From positions 4,677,001 through 4,741,000 of the forward strand of contig NZ_CP034783.1 of the NCBI RefSeq assembly GCF_006094435.1: a DNA stretch of 64,000 nucleotides, written 5' to 3'. A program made the translations under genes and the position numbers. The notes under the pieces are model-generated. The model ran no database searches. It worked only from the letters and a program-made list of their open reading frames with translations, and had not been told where the DNA came from. Each line of letters opens with the position of its first letter. The first letter of the stretch is position 1. This document shows, piece after piece, positions 1-13,457 of the stretch. The DNA is from Pseudomonas sp. MPC6. Lineage in GTDB: Bacteria; Pseudomonadota; Gammaproteobacteria; Pseudomonadales; Pseudomonadaceae.

Positions 1-639
1 CGCATCGGCCTGTCGCTGGTGGCCGCACTCTCGGTACTGGCCGGCATGACAGACGCCATCGGCTTCATGGCCAGCGGCGACTTCGTTTCGTTCATGAGCG
101 GCAACACCACCCGTCTCGCCGTGGCCATCAGCGACGGCGACATGGGCCTGACCCTGCGCCTGACGATCCTCGTGGCCACGTTCGTCATCGGCAACGCCCT
201 GGGCATCGTCGTCAGCCGTCTCGGCGGCCGGCGGGCGCTGCCCTTGCTGCTGTGCATCGCCACCCTGCTCTGCGGTGCCGCTGCCTGGCCGTATGAGGAA
301 CAATTGCCGGCGTTGCTGGCGGCGATCATCGCCATGGGCATGCTCAATGCCGCAGTAGAGGAAGTGAATGGCCTGCCGGTCGGCCTGACTTACGTCACCG
401 GCGCCCTGTCGCGCTTCGGCCGCGGCCTGGGGCGCTGGATGCTCGGCGAACGGCGCAACGGCTGGCGGGTGCAGTTGATTCCCTGGGCCGGGATGTTTGC
501 CGGCGCGGTGCTCGGTGCGGTGCTGGAGCATCATCTCGGGCTCAGGGCGCTGTTTGTCAGCGGGTTGCTGGCGGGGGGGATCGGGTTGCTGGCGTTGAAG
601 ATTCCGCGGCGGTGGCAGTTGGGGTATATGCCCCGCTGA
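1..639 (+). CDS. YoaK/DUF1275 family membrane protein, 5' end cut by the window
   Basis: The reading frame is open from base 1, so the true start lies upstream; the GTG at 19 is internal. At least 213 residues are visible. The opening stretch (AGMTDAIGF, then FMSGNTTRLA) matches the N-terminal part of the DUF1275/YoaK family, which is made of about six membrane helices. Several hydrophobic segments follow, and the C-terminus is short and basic. The biochemical role of this family is not established. The gene stands alone, followed by a REP pair and then tusD. The family call is fairly sure; function is unknown. Confidence 0.75.
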   Translation, partial: RIGLSLVAALSVLAGMTDAIGFMASGDFVSFMSGNTTRLAVAISDGDMGLTLRLTILVATFVIGNALGIVVSRLGGRRALPLLLCIATLLCGAAAWPYEEQLPALLAAIIAMGMLNAAVEEVNGLPVGLTYVTGALSRFGRGLGRWMLGERRNGWRVQLIPWAGMFAGAVLGAVLEHHLGLRALFVSGLLAGGIGLLALKIPRRWQLGYMPR

Positions 640-680
640 GTGGGTGATTACCTGCAGTATTGATGTTGTCTGACAGGCCG

Positions 681-778
681 CTTTCGCTGGCAAGCCAGCT
701 CCTACAGGGGGTCTGTGGTGGATTTCAATGATATGTCCGGCACAAATCCCCTGTAGGAGCTGGCTTGCCAGCGAAGGG
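681..778. repeat. REP pair (inverted)
   Basis: Two inverted copies of the Pseudomonas REP motif face each other: TCGCTGGCAAGCCAGCTCC on the left and GGAGCTGGCTTGCCAGCGA on the right, about 40 bp apart. Each copy is an imperfect palindrome, and together they could form a large cruciform or a transcript 3' end after the upstream membrane-protein gene. Confidence 0.9.
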
Positions 779-862
779 GACGCCTCGGTCTCAAAAAAAC
801 CCCCTTCGCCGCCCCGCCGATAAAGCTTTATCATGGCCGCAGTTTCGCTGATCGAGTCCGTC

Positions 863-1255
863 ATGAAGTTCGCCATCGCGCTGTTTTCCGCCGCCCATGC
901 GCCCTCCTCGCGCCGTGCCTTGCTGTTCGCCCAGGCTGCGCTGGCCGGCGGGCATGAGATTGTCCGGCTGTTTTTCTACCAGGACGGGGTCTACAACGCC
1001 TCCGGCAGCGTGGTCACGCCGCAGGATGAGCAGGACTTGCCCAGACAATGGCGCAACTTCGTCACTGAACATCAGCTCGATGGCGTGGTGTGCATCGCCG
1101 CCGCCCTGCGCCGTGGCGTGTTGAACGCAGAAGAAGCCGGGCGCTACCAGCGCGAAGCGGTTGCCGTGGCCGCGCCGTGGGAATTGTCCGGGCTGGGCCA
1201 GTTGCATGACGCGGTGCAGGACGCTGACCGCCTGATCTGTTTCGGAGGCGCGTGA
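863..1255 (+). CDS. tusD: Sulfurtransferase complex subunit TusD
   Basis: This 130-residue protein is the DsrE-fold subunit of TusBCD, which takes persulfide sulfur from TusA and passes it to TusE for tRNA 2-thiolation. The expected sulfur-carrying cysteine is present at residue 77 (DGVVCIAAA), close to Cys78 of E. coli TusD. An in-frame ATG at 833 would add ten residues, but the start at 863 (MKFAIALFS) fits the family's N-terminus. It begins a tight tusD-C-B-E-ybiB operon, with only 1 nt before tusC. Confidence 0.93.
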   Translation: MKFAIALFSAAHAPSSRRALLFAQAALAGGHEIVRLFFYQDGVYNASGSVVTPQDEQDLPRQWRNFVTEHQLDGVVCIAAALRRGVLNAEEAGRYQREAVAVAAPWELSGLGQLHDAVQDADRLICFGGA

Positions 1256-1256
1256 A

Positions 1257-1619
1257 ATGCCCAGATCCTTGCTGATTATCAGCCGTCAGTCGCCCTGGTC
1301 CGGGCCGAGTGCGCGCGAAGCACTGGACATCGTCCTGGCCGGCGGCGCTTTCGATTTGCCGATCGGCCTGCTGTTTCTCGATGACGGCGTGTTTCAGCTC
1401 GCCGCAAACCAGGACGCCAGGGCTCTGCAGCAAAAAGACCTGAGTGCCAACCTGCAGGCGCTGCCGATGTTCGGCGTCGAAGACCTGTTCGTCTGCGGCG
1501 ACAGCGCGGCCGAACGCGGCCTGGACCCCAGGGCGTTATCGCTCGAAGAGGCCCAGGTGCTGACCGCCGGCGAAATCAGCGCACTCATTGACCGTTACCA
1601 CCAGGTGATCACCCTCTGA
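1257..1619 (+). CDS. tusC: Sulfurtransferase complex subunit TusC
   Basis: The 120-residue DsrF-like subunit of the TusBCD heterohexamer. It opens with PRSLLIISRQSPWSG, then has the usual ARE(A)LD helix and the DDGVFQL strand of the DsrE/F fold. It has no obvious catalytic cysteine at the TusD position, as expected for a structural subunit. It sits between tusD and tusB, and its stop codon shares one base with the tusB ATG, so the genes are probably translated in a coupled way. Confidence 0.92.
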   Translation: MPRSLLIISRQSPWSGPSAREALDIVLAGGAFDLPIGLLFLDDGVFQLAANQDARALQQKDLSANLQALPMFGVEDLFVCGDSAAERGLDPRALSLEEAQVLTAGEISALIDRYHQVITL

Positions 1620-1912
1620 TGTCGACTTTGCACGTGTTGTCTCATTCCCCGTTCGGCGACGACCGCCTGACCAGCTGCCTGCGCGTGATCGGCGCCGCGG
1701 ATGCGCTGCTGCTGTCTGGCGACGCGGCCTATGCCTTGCAACCGGGCACCGCGCCGTTCAATACCCTGGGCAGCCGCGGCCTGAAACTGTTTGTGCTGGC
1801 CGAAGACGCCCAGGCTCGCGACCTGCAAACGCCGGACTGGGCCAAGGCCATCGACTACCCGGCCTTCGTCGAACTGTCGATCCACTATGACAAGGTCAAC
1901 AGTTGGCTATGA
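1619..1912 (+). CDS. tusB: Sulfurtransferase complex subunit TusB
   Basis: The 97-residue DsrH-like third subunit of TusBCD, recognised by its start (STLHVLSHSPFGDDRL) and by the GDAAYAL segment. It overlaps tusC by 1 nt and tusE by 4 nt (ATGA). Length and order match the tusDCB-tusE arrangement seen in other Pseudomonas, so the call is secure although TusB proteins diverge quickly. Confidence 0.92.
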   Translation: MSTLHVLSHSPFGDDRLTSCLRVIGAADALLLSGDAAYALQPGTAPFNTLGSRGLKLFVLAEDAQARDLQTPDWAKAIDYPAFVELSIHYDKVNSWL

Positions 1913-2244
1913 ATGTCCTGACCGTGGGCGCTCGCGCCATCGAGCTGGACAAGGACGGTTTTCTGCTCGACCTGAGCGACTGGTCCCTTGAGGTCGCCAG
2001 CGCCCTCGCCGCCGCCGAAGACATCGAGCTGAGCCCCGAACACCGGGAGATCCTCGAATTGCTGCGCAGTTTCTACAGCGAGTTCCAGCTGTCCCCCGCC
2101 ACGCGCCCGCTGATCAAGTACACCGCATTGAAGCTCGGCCCGGAAAAAGGCAACAGCCTGCACCTGAACCGACTGTTCAAAGGCACCCCTGCCAAACTCG
2201 CCGCGAAACTGGCGGGCCTGCCCAAACCGACGAATTGTTTATGA
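1909..2244 (+). CDS. tusE: TusE/DsrC-type sulfur carrier
   Basis: TusE accepts sulfur from TusD and, with MnmA, delivers it to U34 of tRNA. The 111-residue product has the DsrC-family features: a helical core (HREILELLRSFYSEF), the PATRPLIKY motif, and the invariant penultimate cysteine at residue 110 in the PKPTNCL tail, equivalent to Cys108 of the E. coli protein. The ATG at 1909 overlaps the tusB stop; a TTG six bases upstream is less likely. Its partner mnmA is at 23.4 kb in this window. Confidence 0.94.
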   Translation: MNVLTVGARAIELDKDGFLLDLSDWSLEVASALAAAEDIELSPEHREILELLRSFYSEFQLSPATRPLIKYTALKLGPEKGNSLHLNRLFKGTPAKLAAKLAGLPKPTNCL

Positions 2245-3242
2245 CCGACTATCCTGCGCTGACCCTCGAAACACCCGCCGAGCACCCGTTCGCCCAGTTC
2301 GTGCGCATCCTCGGCAAAGGCAAGCGTGGCGCCCGCGACCTGACCCGGGTCGAAGCGCGTGAAGCCATGGGCATGGTGCTCGACGACAAGGTCGAGGACA
2401 CCCAGCTGGGCGCGTTCCTGATGCTGCTGCGGCACAAGGAAGAAAGCGCACAGGAGATGGCCGGGTTCACCGAAGCCTTGCGTGAACGCTTGCAGGCACC
2501 GGCGTTGCAGGTCGATCTGGACTGGCCGACCTATGCCGGCAAGAAACGTCATCTGCCGTGGTACCTGCTGGCGGCCAAGTGCCTGGCGCAGAACGGTGTG
2601 CGGATCTTCATGCACGGTGGTGGCGCGCACACGGCGGGCCGGCTGTACAGCGAACAGTTGCTCGACACCTTGCAGATCCCGTTGTGCCGCAACTGGCAGC
2701 AAGTCGGTTCGGCACTCGATAACGGCGGCCTGGCGTTCATGCCGCTGATGGACTGGGCGCCGCAATTGCAGCGGATGATCGACCTGCGCAACACCCTGGG
2801 CCTGCGTTCGCCGATCCACTCCCTGGCCCGGATCCTCAATCCGTTGGGCGCTCGCTGTGGCCTGCAAAGCATCTTCCACCCCGGCTACCAGGCGGTGCAT
2901 CGCGACGCCAGCGGCTTGCTCGGCGACACCGCGATCGTGGTGAAAGGCGACGGCGGCGAAATCGAGATCAACCCGGATGCCGACAGCCACCTGTACGGCA
3001 CCACCGGTGGCGAGAGCTGGGACGAGGAATGGCCGCAACTGTCGACCCAGCGTCACGTCAAACCGGCCAGCCTCGATCCCGAGCATCTGAAAGCCGTCTG
3101 GCGCGGCGACGTGGTCGACAGCTACCCGCAGATGGCGCTGATCTCGACCATGGCCTTGGCCTTGCGCGGCCTCGGCCAGAGCCGCGAACAAGCCTTCGAT
3201 ACCGCCCAGCAGTATTGGGACGCGCGGGACAGATCGATTTAA
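2241..3242 (+). CDS. ybiB: YbiB/TrpD2 family nucleic-acid-binding protein
   Basis: This 333-residue protein is related to anthranilate phosphoribosyltransferase (glycosyltransferase family 3 fold). Members of the YbiB/TrpD2 branch lack that enzyme activity and have been reported to bind nucleic acid. The N-terminal helical domain (ARDLTRVEAREAMG...QLGAFLMLLRHKEE) and the later NTLGLRSPIHSLARILNP segment are typical. The ATG overlaps the tusE stop (ATGA), so it is the last gene of the tus operon. Its role next to tRNA thiolation genes is conserved but unexplained. Confidence 0.85.
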   Translation: MTDYPALTLETPAEHPFAQFVRILGKGKRGARDLTRVEAREAMGMVLDDKVEDTQLGAFLMLLRHKEESAQEMAGFTEALRERLQAPALQVDLDWPTYAGKKRHLPWYLLAAKCLAQNGVRIFMHGGGAHTAGRLYSEQLLDTLQIPLCRNWQQVGSALDNGGLAFMPLMDWAPQLQRMIDLRNTLGLRSPIHSLARILNPLGARCGLQSIFHPGYQAVHRDASGLLGDTAIVVKGDGGEIEINPDADSHLYGTTGGESWDEEWPQLSTQRHVKPASLDPEHLKAVWRGDVVDSYPQMALISTMALALRGLGQSREQAFDTAQQYWDARDRSI

Positions 3243-3332
3243 CCGATCATAACTGCCCAACCTTTGCGCTTTTAGTTCGAACCTATGCGAATAGACTCCT
3301 CTCCAACGCTTATCGGTTGAGGAGTCTGGAAC

Positions 3333-4340
3333 ATGGGTTTGTTAGTCGAAGGTCGCTGGCAGGACCAGTGGTACGAAAGCAGCAAGGACGGCGCGTTTCA
3401 GCGTGAACAGGCGCAGCGTCGCAACTGGGTGACCGCCGATGGCAAGCCGGGCCCGAGCGGTATCGGCGGCTTTGCGGCCGAGGCCGGTCGCTATCATCTC
3501 TACGTGTCCCTCGCCTGTCCGTGGGCCCACCGCACGCTGATCCTGCGCCAACTCAAAGGCCTGGAAAGCCTGATCGATGTGTCTGTGGTCAGCTGGCTGA
3601 TGTTGGAAAACGGCTGGACCTTCGACCAGCACCTGGGTTCGACTGGCGACAAGCTCGATCACTTCCAGTTCATGCACCAGCGCTACACCGCCGATACCGC
3701 CGACTACACCGGCCGCGTCACGGTGCCGGTGCTGTGGGACAACCACCAGCAGCGCATCGTCAACAATGAGTCGGCGGAGATCATCCGCATGTTCAACAGT
3801 GCGTTTGATGACTTGACCGGCAATGATCTGGACCTGTATCCGGCGCCGTTGCGCAGCGAGATCGACGCGTTGAACGAGCGGATTTATCCGGCGGTGAACA
3901 ATGGTGTGTATCGCGCCGGCTTCGCCATCTCGCAGACGGCTTATGAAGAGGCGTTCGATGAGTTGTTTGCCGAGCTGGATCGGCTGGAGCAGTTGCTGGG
4001 CGCCAATCGTTACCTGGCCGGTGAGTACCTGACTGAAGCCGACATTCGGCTGTTTACCACGATGATTCGCTTCGACGCGGTGTATTACGGGCACTTCAAG
4101 TGCAACCTGCGGCGGATCGCCGATTATCCGAATCTGTCGAACTGGCTACGGGAGATTTATCAGTGGCCGGGGATTGCCGAGACGGTGAACTTCGAGCACA
4201 TCAAGAATCACTACTACGGCAGCCACAAGACCATCAATCCAACCAGCATCGTGCCGAAAGGGCCGGCGCAGGATTTCACGGCGCCCCATGATCGGGAGCG
4301 GTTGAGCGGGAAAGGGGTTTGGCGCAAGGCCGAGGTCTGA
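3333..4340 (+). CDS. yqjG: Glutathionyl-hydroquinone reductase (Xi-class glutathione S-transferase)
   Basis: This 335-residue cytosolic protein has the Xi-class GST layout: a thioredoxin-fold half with the catalytic CPWAH motif (Cys62), then a long all-helical C-terminal half. Such enzymes reduce glutathionyl-(hydro)quinones using a second glutathione. The NNESAEIIRMFNSAF glutathione-binding segment is present. A GAGGAG Shine-Dalgarno precedes the ATG. It is a single gene, convergent with cysG, with a REP pair between them. YqjG or PcpF-like naming is by family; the physiological substrate is unknown. Confidence 0.88.
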   Translation: MGLLVEGRWQDQWYESSKDGAFQREQAQRRNWVTADGKPGPSGIGGFAAEAGRYHLYVSLACPWAHRTLILRQLKGLESLIDVSVVSWLMLENGWTFDQHLGSTGDKLDHFQFMHQRYTADTADYTGRVTVPVLWDNHQQRIVNNESAEIIRMFNSAFDDLTGNDLDLYPAPLRSEIDALNERIYPAVNNGVYRAGFAISQTAYEEAFDELFAELDRLEQLLGANRYLAGEYLTEADIRLFTTMIRFDAVYYGHFKCNLRRIADYPNLSNWLREIYQWPGIAETVNFEHIKNHYYGSHKTINPTSIVPKGPAQDFTAPHDRERLSGKGVWRKAEV

Positions 4341-4366
4341 CCTGAAGCATGGGGGTGGTTTTGAGG

Positions 4367-4458
4367 CCCCCTTCGCGAGCAAGCCCGCTCCCACATTTGA
4401 CCGTGTTCTTCAGTTAGAACGCGATAAAATGTGGGAGCGGGCTTGCTCGCGAAGGGGC
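4367..4458. repeat. REP pair between convergent genes
   Basis: Inverted copies of TTCGCGAGCAAGCCCGCTCC and its reverse complement, about 30 bp apart, lie between the 3' ends of the glutathione reductase-like gene and cysG. This is the CGAGCAAGCCCGCTCCCACA subtype of Pseudomonas REP. No separate T-tract terminator is seen, so the hairpin may serve as the 3' end for both transcripts. Confidence 0.88.
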
Positions 4459-4470
4459 GCGACTCGTTTT

Positions 4471-5865
4471 CTAGACTTGCGCCTGAGCGCCCTCGAACCA
4501 CGCCAGTTTCTCCCGCAGTTGCACCACTTCACCCACAATCACCAGCGTCGGCGCATGCACTTCATGCTCCGCCACCAGACGGGGTAAATCGGCCAAGGTG
4601 CCGGTAAACACCCGCTGATTGACCGTAGTGCCCTGCTGGATCAACGCCGCCGGGGTATCCGCCGCGCGACCGTGCTTGATCAACTGCTCGCAGATGATCG
4701 GCAACCCCACCAACCCCATGTAAAACACCAGGGTCTGCGCCGGCGCGACCAGGTCGGCCCACGGCAGATCGGTGGAGCCGTCCTTGAGGTGCCCGGTAAC
4801 GAACCGCACCGACTGCGCGTAATCGCGGTGGGTCAGCGGGATCCCGGCATAGGCCGCGCAACCGCTGGCTGCCGTGATCCCCGGTACGACCTGGAACGGG
4901 ATGCCATGGGCCGCCAGTTCTTCGATCTCTTCACCGCCACGGCCGAAGATAAACGGATCGCCGCCCTTCAGGCGCACCACGCGCTTGCCGGCCTTGGCCA
5001 GGTCCACCAATTGCTGGTTGATCTGATCCTGGGGCACGGCGTGATCGGCGCGGCGCTTGCCGACGTAAACGCGCTCGGCATCGCGACGGCACAAATCGAG
5101 AATCGCCGGCGCCACCAGGCGGTCATACAGCACCACGTCGGCTTGCTGCATCAGGCGCAAGGCACGGAAGGTCAGCAGGTCGGGATCGCCCGGCCCTGCA
5201 CCCACCAAATAGACTTCGCCAGTGGCAACGGGCGCTTCGCCGTTGATTTTCGCCAGCATCAAGCGCTCGGCTTCGGCACCCTGCCCGGCCAGTTGCCGGT
5301 CGGCAATCGGGCCCTGGAACACGTCTTCCCAGAATGCCCGGCGCTGCTGCACATCCGGGAACAGGCGTTTGACCTGGCTGCGAAAACGCGCCGCCAGACC
5401 GGCCAGTTGCCCGTAGGTGGAAGGAATCCAGGTTTCCAGTTTGGCGCGGATCAAGCGTGCCAGCACCGGCGCATCGCCGCCGCTGGAAACCGCGATGATC
5501 AGCGGCGAACGGTCGACGATCGCCGGGAAGATCACACTGCACAGCGCAGGCGCATCCACCACGTTCACCGGCACGCAACGCCGATGGGCATCGGCGGAGA
5601 CTTGTGCATTGAGTGGTTCGTCGTCGGTGGCGGCAATGATCAGCCCGCAACCATCCAGATCGGCCTCGACGTAACCGCGCACCCGGCACTCGCCACCGCT
5701 GCCGGTCACCAGTTCCCGCAGTTGCGGTTCGATCTCCGGTGCGACCACCCGCAGCAGTGCACCGGCTTCGGCCAGCAGGCGGGATTTGCGCAAGGCAATT
5801 TCCCCGCCGCCGACGACCAATACACGACTGCCGCGAAGGTTATGAAACAGCGGCAGATAGTCCAT
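4471..5865 (-). CDS. cysG: Siroheme synthase CysG (trifunctional)
   Basis: The 464-residue protein makes siroheme from uroporphyrinogen III. An N-terminal NAD-dependent precorrin-2 dehydrogenase/ferrochelatase domain (about residues 1-200, with [15 protein letters not shown]) is joined to a C-terminal SAM-dependent uroporphyrinogen-III methyltransferase (about 215-460, with [13 protein letters not shown] and the [16 protein letters not shown] motif). Siroheme serves sulfite and nitrite reductases. It starts directly after the serS stop with no gap, so it is presumably cotranscribed at the end of the ftsK-lolA-rarA-crcB-serS run. Confidence 0.96.
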   Translation of the reverse strand: MDYLPLFHNLRGSRVLVVGGGEIALRKSRLLAEAGALLRVVAPEIEPQLRELVTGSGGECRVRGYVEADLDGCGLIIAATDDEPLNAQVSADAHRRCVPVNVVDAPALCSVIFPAIVDRSPLIIAVSSGGDAPVLARLIRAKLETWIPSTYGQLAGLAARFRSQVKRLFPDVQQRRAFWEDVFQGPIADRQLAGQGAEAERLMLAKINGEAPVATGEVYLVGAGPGDPDLLTFRALRLMQQADVVLYDRLVAPAILDLCRRDAERVYVGKRRADHAVPQDQINQQLVDLAKAGKRVVRLKGGDPFIFGRGGEEIEELAAHGIPFQVVPGITAASGCAAYAGIPLTHRDYAQSVRFVTGHLKDGSTDLPWADLVAPAQTLVFYMGLVGLPIICEQLIKHGRAADTPAALIQQGTTVNQRVFTGTLADLPRLVAEHEVHAPTLVIVGEVVQLREKLAWFEGAQAQV

Positions 5866-7536
<1,671 letters not shown>

Positions 7537-7537
<1 letters not shown>

Positions 7538-8859
7538 TATTTTCTCCGCTGCCGGGGGCTGAGACGGTCAAGTTGCGCCAGGTGGTTGAGCTTTTCGCCG
7601 ATCTTCAACTCCAGGCCCCGCGGCACCGGCTGATAGAAGGGTTGCGGCTCGAGTTCTTCGGGGAAGTAGTCTTCGCCCGCGGCGTAGGCATCCGGCTCAT
7701 CGTGGGCGTAACGGTATTCGTCGCCGTACCCCAGCTGCTTCATCAGCTTGGTCGGGGCGTTGCGCAGGTGCAGCGGCACTTCCAGCGAGCCGTGTTCGGT
7801 GGCGCTGCGCATCGCGGCCTTGAAGCCCATGTACACCGCGTTGCTTTTCGGCGCGCAAGCCAGGTATGTGATGGCCTGGGCCACGGCCAATTCGCCTTCG
7901 GGGCTGCCGAGTCGCTCCTGCACTTCCCACGCCGCCAGGCACAGGCTCAGGGCCCGCGGGTCGGCGTTGCCGATGTCTTCGCTGGCCATGCGCACCACGC
8001 GCCGGGCCAGGTACAGCGGGTCGCAACCGCCGTCGATCATCCGCGCGAACCAGTACAACGCACCGTCGGGGTTGGAGCCGCGCACCGACTTATGCAGCGC
8101 GGAAATCTGGTCGTAGAACGCCTCCCCGCCCTTGTCGAAGCGCCGCCGGGTATCGCCCAACAGGCTTTGCAGCAGATCGACGCCGATCTCGCTGTGGTCT
8201 TCGGCCAGGTCCGAGGCATTTTCCAGCAGGTTGAGCAGGCGCCGGCCATCGCCATCGGCCGCCGACAGCAGCATCTGGAAGCCTTCATCACTGAGGGTCA
8301 GTTGGCGTTTGCCCAGGCCACGCTCTTCGGTCAGGGCGCGCTGCACCAGTTTGCGCAGGGCCGCTTCGTCGAGGCTTTTGAGCACGTAGACGCGCGCTCG
8401 GGACAGCAATGCGTTATTGAGTTCGAACGAGGGGTTTTCCGTGGTCGCGCCGATGAAAATCAGCGTGCCGTCTTCGACATAGGGCAGGAACGCATCCTGC
8501 TGGGACTTGTTGAAGCGGTGCACTTCGTCGACGAACAGGATGGTGCGTTTGCCGTATTGCCCGGCCTGCTGTTTGGCGATTTCCACCGCCTGGCGGATTT
8601 CCTTGACCCCGGCCAGTACCGCCGACACCGTCTCGAAGTGCGCGTCCGAGACTTCCGCCAGCAGCCGCGCCAGGGTGGTCTTGCCCACCCCCGGCGGCCC
8701 CCAGAAAATCATCGAGTGCAGGGCACCCTGCTCCAGGGCTTCGCGCAAAGGCTTGCCGCGAGCCAGCAGGTGTTCCTGACCGACGTACTCGTCCAGATTG
8801 GCCGCGCGCAAACGGGCGGCCAGGGGTTGAGCAATCGGGGCACTGCGAAACAGGTCCAT
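7537..8859 (-). CDS. rarA: Replication-associated recombination protein RarA (MgsA)
   Basis: An AAA+ ATPase of the RarA/MgsA/WRNIP1 family that acts at stalled replication forks. The 440-residue protein begins [18 protein letters not shown] and carries Walker A (GPPGVGKTT), Walker B ([10 protein letters not shown]), sensor 1 ([12 protein letters not shown]), and the C-terminal tetramerisation region ([22 protein letters not shown]). A GTG directly before the ATG is an alternative start, and neither has a strong ribosome binding site. It lies between lolA and crcB. Confidence 0.95.
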
Positions 8860-8920
8860 CACTACTTATGAAACCTCACTGGGTCCTGGGGCCGATCATC
8901 CAACGTGCTAACACCACAAT

Positions 8921-9014
8921 CCCTGTGGGAGCGGGCATGCTCGCGACTGCGCAGTGTCAGTCGACATCATGGTTGCCTGATACGCCGCTTTCGCGAGCAA
9001 GCCCGCTCCCACAG
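8921..9014. repeat. REP pair
   Basis: Two inverted REP units (CCTGTGGGAGCGGGCATGCT and its near-complement TTCGCGAGCAAGCCCGCTCC) occupy most of the 168-bp space between lolA and rarA. This is the only sizeable gap inside the minus-strand operon and may trim or attenuate the transcript between these genes. Confidence 0.85.
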
Positions 9015-9029
9015 GTTAGCGTCTGATCT

Positions 9030-9653
9030 TTATTCCTGGATCACGTCGGCACCCTTGGGGATGACGAACTTGAACTTGGACGCCGCAATCGGCTCGTTCG
9101 CCTTCACCCCGGTGAACAGGATATTGGTGCGCTGGCCGACGCTGTCGATCAGTTGCATATCATTGACCAGACCATTGCGGAACGACAGACGCAGGCTGTC
9201 GAACAGCGTGTCCTTGGTTTTCGGCTTGAGGGTGAAGTCGATCACGCCGCCGGCTTCCTTGGCGCTGATATCGAAGCTCTGGCTGATCTTGGACACATCA
9301 CCGGACAGCAGCAATGCCGGCGTCTGGGTCAGGCGCAGGTCGAGGGTCTTGATGGTGACTTGTTCCAGGTCCGGGTCCCACAGCGTGACTTTCTTGCCGT
9401 CGGAGACCATGGTCTGCTCGGCCGGCGCATCGGTGTGCCAGTAGAACAGGCCCGGGCGCTGCAACGACATTTCGCCGGCCGTTTCCTGCAACTGGGTGCC
9501 GCCACCGTCGAGGGTCAGCTGGGAGAAACGCGCGGTCAGGGTCTGGGATTTTTCCAGCAGTTGGGTCAGGCGCGCCACGTCCTTGTCGTCGGCGTGGGCC
9601 GAGAGCGTGGTCAAAGCCAGAACCGGCAGCAACAGCATGCGGATAAGACGCAT
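9030..9653 (-). CDS. lolA: Outer-membrane lipoprotein chaperone LolA
   Basis: LolA ferries lipoproteins released by LolCDE across the periplasm to LolB. The 207-residue protein starts [21 protein letters not shown], a clear Sec signal peptide with cleavage likely after AHA. The mature part has the LolA half-barrel features: [14 protein letters not shown], then [13 protein letters not shown] longer frame to 9704 would place an implausible 17 residues before the signal peptide; AGAGGA before the ATG at 9653 supports the shorter start. Its position next to ftsK is conserved in gammaproteobacteria. Confidence 0.96.
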   Translation of the reverse strand: MRLIRMLLLPVLALTTLSAHADDKDVARLTQLLEKSQTLTARFSQLTLDGGGTQLQETAGEMSLQRPGLFYWHTDAPAEQTMVSDGKKVTLWDPDLEQVTIKTLDLRLTQTPALLLSGDVSKISQSFDISAKEAGGVIDFTLKPKTKDTLFDSLRLSFRNGLVNDMQLIDSVGQRTNILFTGVKANEPIAASKFKFVIPKGADVIQE

Positions 9654-9718
9654 GGGAGTCCTCTTGATATTCGTGGGAGTGCGGGTGGCGCCTCGTTGCG
9701 CCATCCCTTCAAATCAAA

Positions 9719-12127
9719 TCAGTCACGCACCGGGCCGGGGGCCAGGACTTCACGGGAACCGTTGGTGTTCATCGACGTCACGACCCCGGCCATTTCCATG
9801 GCTTCGATCATGCGCGCGGCGCGGTTGTAGCCGATTTTCAACTTGCGCTGAACCGCGGAGATGGAGGCGCGACGGCTTTCCAGGACGAATTGCACGGCTT
9901 CGTCATACAGCGCATCGGTTTCCGGATCATCGTCGCCACCGCTGCTGCCGCCGTCGAAACCGCTGCCCGGCTCTTCGACACCGGCGAGAATCTCGTCGTT
10001 GTATTCCGGCGCGCCGCGCAGTTTCCAGGCTTCAACCACCCGGTGCACCTCGTCATCGGAGACGAAGGCACCGTGGACACGGATCGGCAGGCTGGTGCCC
10101 GGCGGCATGTACAGCATGTCACCGTGGCCCAGCAGTTGTTCGGCGCCACCCTGGTCGATGATGGTCCGCGAATCGATCTTGCTCGACACCTGGAACGCCA
10201 TGCGCGTCGGAATGTTCGCCTTGATCAGGCCGGTGATCACGTCGACCGACGGACGCTGGGTCGCGAGGATCAAGTGGATACCGGCCGCCCGGGCTTTCTG
10301 GGCGATACGGGCGATCAGTTCTTCGACCTTCTTGCCGACGATCATCATCATGTCGGCGAATTCGTCGACGACCACGACAATGGTCGGCAGCTTGACCAGC
10401 AGCGGCGCTTCGTCGTGGATGCTTTCGCGCTTGAACAACGGATCGGTCAGGGGCTCGCCGGCATCCTGGGCTTCCTTGACCTTGGCATTGAAGCCCGACA
10501 GGTTACGCACGCCCATCTTCGCCATCAGTTTGTAGCGACGCTCCATCTCCGCCACGCTCCAGCGCAGGGCGTTGGCCGCGTCTTTCATGTCGGTCACCAC
10601 CGGGCACAGCAGGTGCGGAATGCCTTCGTAGATCGACAGTTCGAGCATTTTCGGGTCGATCATGATCAGCTTGGCGTCTTCCGGGCCGGACTTGAACAGG
10701 ATCGACAGGATCATCGCGTTCACACCCACCGACTTACCGGAACCGGTGGTACCGGCCACCAGCAAGTGCGGCATTTTCGCCAGGTCGGTGATGACCGGCT
10801 TGCCGCCGATATCGTGACCCAGGGCCAGGGTGACCGGCGACTTGAAGTTGTCGTACTCGGGGGTCGACAGCACTTCGGAGAAGCGCACGATCTGCCGGTC
10901 TTCGTTCGGGATCTCGATACCGACCGTGGTCTTGCCCGGGATCACTTCCACCACGCGCACGCTGGTCACGGCCAGGGAACGGGCCAGGTCTTTCGCCAGG
11001 TTGGAGATGCGGCTGACCTTTACGCCTGCCGCGGGCTGGATCTCGTAACGGGTAATGACCGGGCCCGGGTGAATCGAATCCACCGAGACTTCGACGCCGA
11101 ATTCCTTGAGCTTGATTTCCAGCAAGTGGCCTACCGCAGCCAGGGATTCGGGCGAGTAATTGAGTTGTTTCTTTTCCGCGGGGTCGAGAATCGAGATTGG
11201 CGGCAAGGTGCCCTCGACGGCGCTGTCGACGAACAACGGCGCCTGCTTCTCTTTCTCCACGCGTTTGCTCGGCGCCGCGGGTTTCGGCGGCGCCGGCGCG
11301 ATCACTGGCGGCACCTGCTTCTCGCGGTCCGACATGTGCTTGCTCAAGGCTTGCTCGCGCTCGATCAGGCGCTCCTTGACCTTGGCCTGCTCGCGCTTGT
11401 CGGTGACGCTCGGCGCCACCACGTCATGCACGCGTTCATCGACTTCACGCAATTGCGCAACCAGCTGCTTGCGTTCGACACGGGCGGCCCACCAGCGATT
11501 GGCCGCGCCCTGGACCAGCTCGAGCAGGTCCAGCGTGATCTTGCCGGTGACGTCCATCACCTTGAACCACGACAGGTCGGTGAACACCGTCAGGCCGAAC
11601 AGGAACAGCGCGATGAACAGCAAGGTGCTGCCCTGGATGTTCAGGGCGTTCCTGGCCAGATCGCCGAGGCTTTCCCCCAAGGCGCCGCCAGCGCCGGCCG
11701 GCAGGCCGGTCGCCGCGTGGAAATGGATATGCGCCAGGGCTGCCCCCGACAATACCAGGAACACCAGGCCGATCAGGCGCCAGGAGAACAGCCAGCCGCT
11801 CCATTCCCAGGGTTCGTGGCGCTGACGGAAGATCTGCCAGGCCTTGACCGCCAGCAGCAGCGGGAAGATGTAGGCGAAGTAACCCAGCACCATGAACAGG
11901 ATGTCGGCGCTGTAGGAACCGGCCGGGCCGCCGAAGTTCTGCACGTCGTCGATCTTGCTGTTGTGGCTCCAGCCCGGATCGTCCTTGCCATAGGTCAGCA
12001 AGGCCATCATCAGGAACAGGCACAGGGCACCGACGGCGATCAACGCACCTTCCTTGAGTCGGTAGTGCAATTGCTGGCGCCAGAGCGGAACGACGGCTGG
12101 TTTAGGTGCTGCGGTGGATTTCTTCAA
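9719..12127 (-). CDS. ftsK: DNA translocase FtsK
   Basis: An 802-residue septal DNA pump that segregates chromosome termini and activates XerCD at dif. Four to five N-terminal membrane helices (residues 25-190) are followed by a fairly short charged linker (about 215-330) and the RecA-like motor, with Walker A ([12 protein letters not shown]) and Walker B ([13 protein letters not shown]). The C-terminal gamma winged helix ([21 protein letters not shown]) reads KOPS sites. The start codon is TTG (LKKSTAAPK), with AAGAAG upstream. Confidence 0.97.
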   Translation of the reverse strand: MKKSTAAPKPAVVPLWRQQLHYRLKEGALIAVGALCLFLMMALLTYGKDDPGWSHNSKIDDVQNFGGPAGSYSADILFMVLGYFAYIFPLLLAVKAWQIFRQRHEPWEWSGWLFSWRLIGLVFLVLSGAALAHIHFHAATGLPAGAGGALGESLGDLARNALNIQGSTLLFIALFLFGLTVFTDLSWFKVMDVTGKITLDLLELVQGAANRWWAARVERKQLVAQLREVDERVHDVVAPSVTDKREQAKVKERLIEREQALSKHMSDREKQVPPVIAPAPPKPAAPSKRVEKEKQAPLFVDSAVEGTLPPISILDPAEKKQLNYSPESLAAVGHLLEIKLKEFGVEVSVDSIHPGPVITRYEIQPAAGVKVSRISNLAKDLARSLAVTSVRVVEVIPGKTTVGIEIPNEDRQIVRFSEVLSTPEYDNFKSPVTLALGHDIGGKPVITDLAKMPHLLVAGTTGSGKSVGVNAMILSILFKSGPEDAKLIMIDPKMLELSIYEGIPHLLCPVVTDMKDAANALRWSVAEMERRYKLMAKMGVRNLSGFNAKVKEAQDAGEPLTDPLFKRESIHDEAPLLVKLPTIVVVVDEFADMMMIVGKKVEELIARIAQKARAAGIHLILATQRPSVDVITGLIKANIPTRMAFQVSSKIDSRTIIDQGGAEQLLGHGDMLYMPPGTSLPIRVHGAFVSDDEVHRVVEAWKLRGAPEYNDEILAGVEEPGSGFDGGSSGGDDDPETDALYDEAVQFVLESRRASISAVQRKLKIGYNRAARMIEAMEMAGVVTSMNTNGSREVLAPGPVRD

Positions 12128-13392
<1,265 letters not shown>

Positions 13393-13457
13393 CGGCACAC
13401 TTCACGGCGGGCCTGACAGCCCGCCACTGCCCTCCCCTTCTGTAAAGCCCGGATGCC